Source of the DNA: Acidobacteriota bacterium
GTDB lineage: Bacteria; Acidobacteriota; Vicinamibacteria; Vicinamibacterales; JAKQTR01
NCBI GenBank assembly: GCA_026393735.1
Contig: JAPKZP010000002.1
Span: 1 to 13,736, forward strand
DNA: 13,736 nt
Direction: 5' to 3'
This document shows, in pieces, positions 13,236-13,736 of this stretch (position 1 is the first letter of the stretch; each line of letters starts with the position of its first letter). A model generated the notes under the pieces. It saw only the letters and a list, made by a program, of their open reading frames with translations, was not told where the DNA came from and did not search any database. Both the position numbers and the translations under genes were made by a program.

Positions 13236-13736
13236 TTGACTCGCACGTCCTGCCGTTCGCTGCTCGTGACGTTCGGACTGGTGGCCATGGTCGCCAGCCT
13301 GGCCCTTGCGCGCGCCGAGCAGGCTGGAGTTGACGCTCGAGGCCAGGCGCCAGCTGCGGCTGGTGCGGCCCCGGCCATCGACGTGTTCGTCACCGACAAG
13401 GATGGTCGGACGCCGGACAGCCTGAGACCTGCGGACCTCGCGATCACGGTCGACGGCAAGCCGCGAGACGTCCTCTGGATCCGACGGGTGAGCCGTGGAC
13501 CTGGCGCCGTCAGCGACGCCACGGCTCGCGCGGCGCGCGGCGACGCGGGGATGACGATCGCTGCCGAACCCATCCGAAACGTTATCGTCGTCGTCGACCA
13601 GGCCACGCTCGTGCAGGGCGACGAGCGGGCGGCGGTGCAGGCCAGCGGCGCGCTGGTGGATCGCCTCGGCATTGCCGATCGCGTGGCGGTGCTGCGACTG
13701 CCGTTTTCGGCCGGCCAGCAGGTGGCCCTGACCACC
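13236..13736 (+). CDS. Secreted VWFA-related protein of Acidobacteria type, N-terminal part (cut by window edge)
   Basis: The frame is open for 167 codons to the window end. It begins at TTG, one base after the peptidase stop, with GAGTGAG around the junction as a weak ribosome site, so translational coupling is likely. The signal peptide is SLLVTFGLVAMVASLALARA (~8-27). An Ala-rich linker follows, then IDVFVTDKDGRTPDSLRPAD at ~47-66 and LAITVDGKPRDVLWI at ~67-81. This is the beta-domain that precedes the VWFA domain in the acidobacterial VWFA-related family. NVIVVVDQATLV at ~113-124 starts the VWA fold, continued by LVDRLGIADRVAVLRLPF. The first MIDAS position keeps Asp, but the usual DxSxS is DQATL here, so metal-dependent adhesion may be lost. 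The function is unknown, probably periplasmic or surface protein binding. Confidence 0.72.
   Translation, partial: MTRTSCRSLLVTFGLVAMVASLALARAEQAGVDARGQAPAAAGAAPAIDVFVTDKDGRTPDSLRPADLAITVDGKPRDVLWIRRVSRGPGAVSDATARAARGDAGMTIAAEPIRNVIVVVDQATLVQGDERAAVQASGALVDRLGIADRVAVLRLPFSAGQQVALTT

Noticed and set aside
12371..13735. 454-codon minus-strand frame across the M4 catalytic end and the VWFA-like gene
   Set aside because: It crosses two well-supported plus-strand genes and has no recognisable domain.

Overview
The window is high-GC bacterial DNA and probably comes from an Acidobacteriota genome of the Vicinamibacteria type. That is an inference from three things: the GC content, the mix of secreted pectin enzymes, and a VWFA-related protein of the kind common in that phylum. 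Most of the window is a pectin and hexuronate utilisation locus. A separate secreted-peptidase locus begins near 8.8 kb.

Left block, 1-3687, minus strand. It holds the N-terminal part of a secreted GH97 glycosidase (cut by the window edge), a stand-alone DsrE/YedF-like small protein, and a tight two-gene operon. That operon encodes a secreted GH88/GH105 unsaturated uronyl hydrolase followed by a secreted DUF4861 protein. GC-rich stem-loop repeats lie in the gaps, downstream of the minus-strand genes.

Centre, 3688-7768. A divergent control region separates the GH105 operon from a plus-strand gene for a fusion enzyme: signal peptide, fibronectin-like module, SGNH acetylesterase (CE12-like) and PL10 pectate lyase. 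After it, on the minus strand, is a 63-codon C-terminal stub of a GH28 polygalacturonase. The stub is cut exactly at a 30-bp repeat that has a second copy at 1010-1039. Next comes uxaE, tagaturonate-fructuronate epimerase.

Regulation. A GntR/FCD regulator (7987-8730) is divergent to uxaE. An 11-bp near-palindrome of the type TGGT-N3-ACCA occurs at the GH105, CE12-PL10 and uxaE promoters, and a compensated variant lies upstream of the regulator gene. This resembles the known ExuR/UxuR operator core (TTGGTATACCAA). It suggests that the local regulator controls the whole set in response to a hexuronate-pathway intermediate.

Proposed flow. The esterase part deacetylates pectin and the PL10 part cleaves polygalacturonate. 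GH105 removes the unsaturated uronyl end groups. DUF4861 (unknown role) and GH97 assist with pectin or side chains. In the cytoplasm UxaE links the galacturonate branch to the glucuronate branch of hexuronate catabolism.

Right block, 8831-13736, plus strand. A 1467-residue secreted protein joins about 960 residues of unrecognised, mostly beta-rich sequence to a complete thermolysin-type (M4) peptidase. One base later a VWFA-like secreted protein begins and runs off the window. I saw no tRNA, rRNA, CRISPR array or intact transposase. No stretch longer than 300 bases lacks a gene or a described element.
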